The notes under the pieces: model-generated
What the model was told of the DNA's origin: nothing
The model's database searches: none
The model's input: the letters and a program-made list of their open reading frames with translations, nothing else
Assembly: GCA_963843645.1 (NCBI GenBank)
Contig: CAWJLE010000005.1
Coordinates: forward strand, 496,001-560,000
Reading direction: 5' to 3'
Length of the DNA stretch: 64,000 bases
Source of the DNA: CAWJLE01 sp963843645
GTDB taxonomy: Bacteria > Chloroflexota > Anaerolineae > DAOTYC01
In this document: piece by piece, positions 63,768 through 64,000 of the stretch
Layout: every line of letters begins with the position of its first letter
Position numbering within the stretch: position 1 is the first letter of the stretch
Program-made: the position numbers and the translations under genes

Positions 63768-64000
63768 ATGCCCGACAAAATACGTGATCTCGATTCAGAG
63801 CTGATCAATGTTCTGGCCTGCCCAGACTGTTCTGGGACACTGCTGAACGAACACAGTATGCTACAATGTGAGGCTTGCGGCAGACTCTATGAGGTTCGAG
63901 ATGGAATCCCATTGCTTTATCCTCTTCGGTTCAATGGCGATCACATGAAGACTGAACAGAAACTGGCGGACTTGATGCAGCAGCCCGCGTTAACTGGAAG
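63768..64000 (+). CDS. Trm112-headed methyltransferase (partial, runs off the window)
   Basis: From the ATG at 63768 (GGATAAGAAA upstream, weak ribosome binding site) the frame stays open to 64000, 77 codons. The zinc-ribbon head LACPDCSGTLL and LQCEACGRLYEVRDGIPLLY matches the head of the gene at 48323. The catalytic part is outside the window, so methyltransferase is inferred from the head and context. Confidence 0.65.
   Translation, partial: MPDKIRDLDSELINVLACPDCSGTLLNEHSMLQCEACGRLYEVRDGIPLLYPLRFNGDHMKTEQKLADLMQQPALTG

Noticed and set aside
1..64000. tRNA, rRNA, insertion sequences, integrases and prophage genes
   Set aside because: Looked for on both strands; no tRNA-like cloverleaf, rRNA segment or transposase/integrase-like protein was recognised.

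Overview
This 64 kb window is bacterial. It is mostly GC-rich, but falls by eye to roughly half GC after about 48.1 kb. Gene content fits a Chloroflexota-like (Anaerolineae-type) genome: dnaJ-hspR-clpB heat-shock genes, a DUF2723 membrane protein, a single-domain ArsA ATPase, LysM/beta-propeller surface proteins and NarL- and OmpR-type two-component systems. This placement is inference from gene content; there is no rRNA or other marker. Many genes are split by one-base indels (hyuA, hyuB, DUF2723, arsA, the Fe-S subunit, clpC, clpB, a LuxR-type regulator, two kinases and others). Frame changes preserve family similarity on both sides, so most look like consensus errors rather than real pseudogenes.

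Layout. (1) 0.1-8.5 kb, plus strand: a compact catabolic operon of hydantoinase/oxoprolinase A and B, a GABA-aminotransferase-like enzyme, an SDR, a glutamate-semialdehyde-aminomutase-like enzyme and a metal-dependent cyclase/amidohydrolase. (2) 8.6-15.1 kb, minus strand: arsA, DUF2723 membrane protein, methyltransferase, nucleotide-sugar epimerase and radical SAM/SPASM protein, mostly translationally coupled. (3) 15.3-20.2 kb: an FAD plus Fe-S glycolate/lactate-oxidase-type pair, a coiled-coil zinc-ribbon protein, a ROK fructokinase and an ABM-domain monooxygenase. (4) 20.4-28.4 kb: protein quality control (ClpC, ClpB, HspR, DnaJ/CbpA, Hsp20) and an FmdB zinc ribbon. (5) 28.5-39.5 kb: a NarL/NarX-type pair, small surface proteins, HtrA, an OmpR-type two-component system and stress/membrane proteins. 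(6) 39.6-64 kb: an exopolysaccharide locus opened by a NusG-like antiterminator flanked by three paralogous small proteins, then LysM/beta-propeller protein, HlyD-type lipoprotein, Wzz/tyrosine kinase, two hexapeptide acyltransferases, and a lower-GC block of methyltransferases, glycosyltransferases, Wzy and Wzx.

Main discoveries. Four promoters (htrA, a 66-aa membrane protein, a 6-TM membrane protein, and a leftward promoter with no recognisable gene) carry the same operator: four CTTAAG-like hexamers at exact 11-bp steps, the last starting exactly 27 bp before a -10 box. This looks like the regulon of the neighbouring OmpR-family regulator, an envelope-stress circuit resembling CpxAR. A sister operator, four TCTAAC-like hexamers at 11-bp steps ending 16 bp (27 minus 11) before the -10 start, sits in front of both hsp20 and clpB. 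The second candidate system is the NusG-like protein with its three small paralogues and an intervening intrinsic terminator, which looks like an undescribed antitermination module for capsule synthesis.
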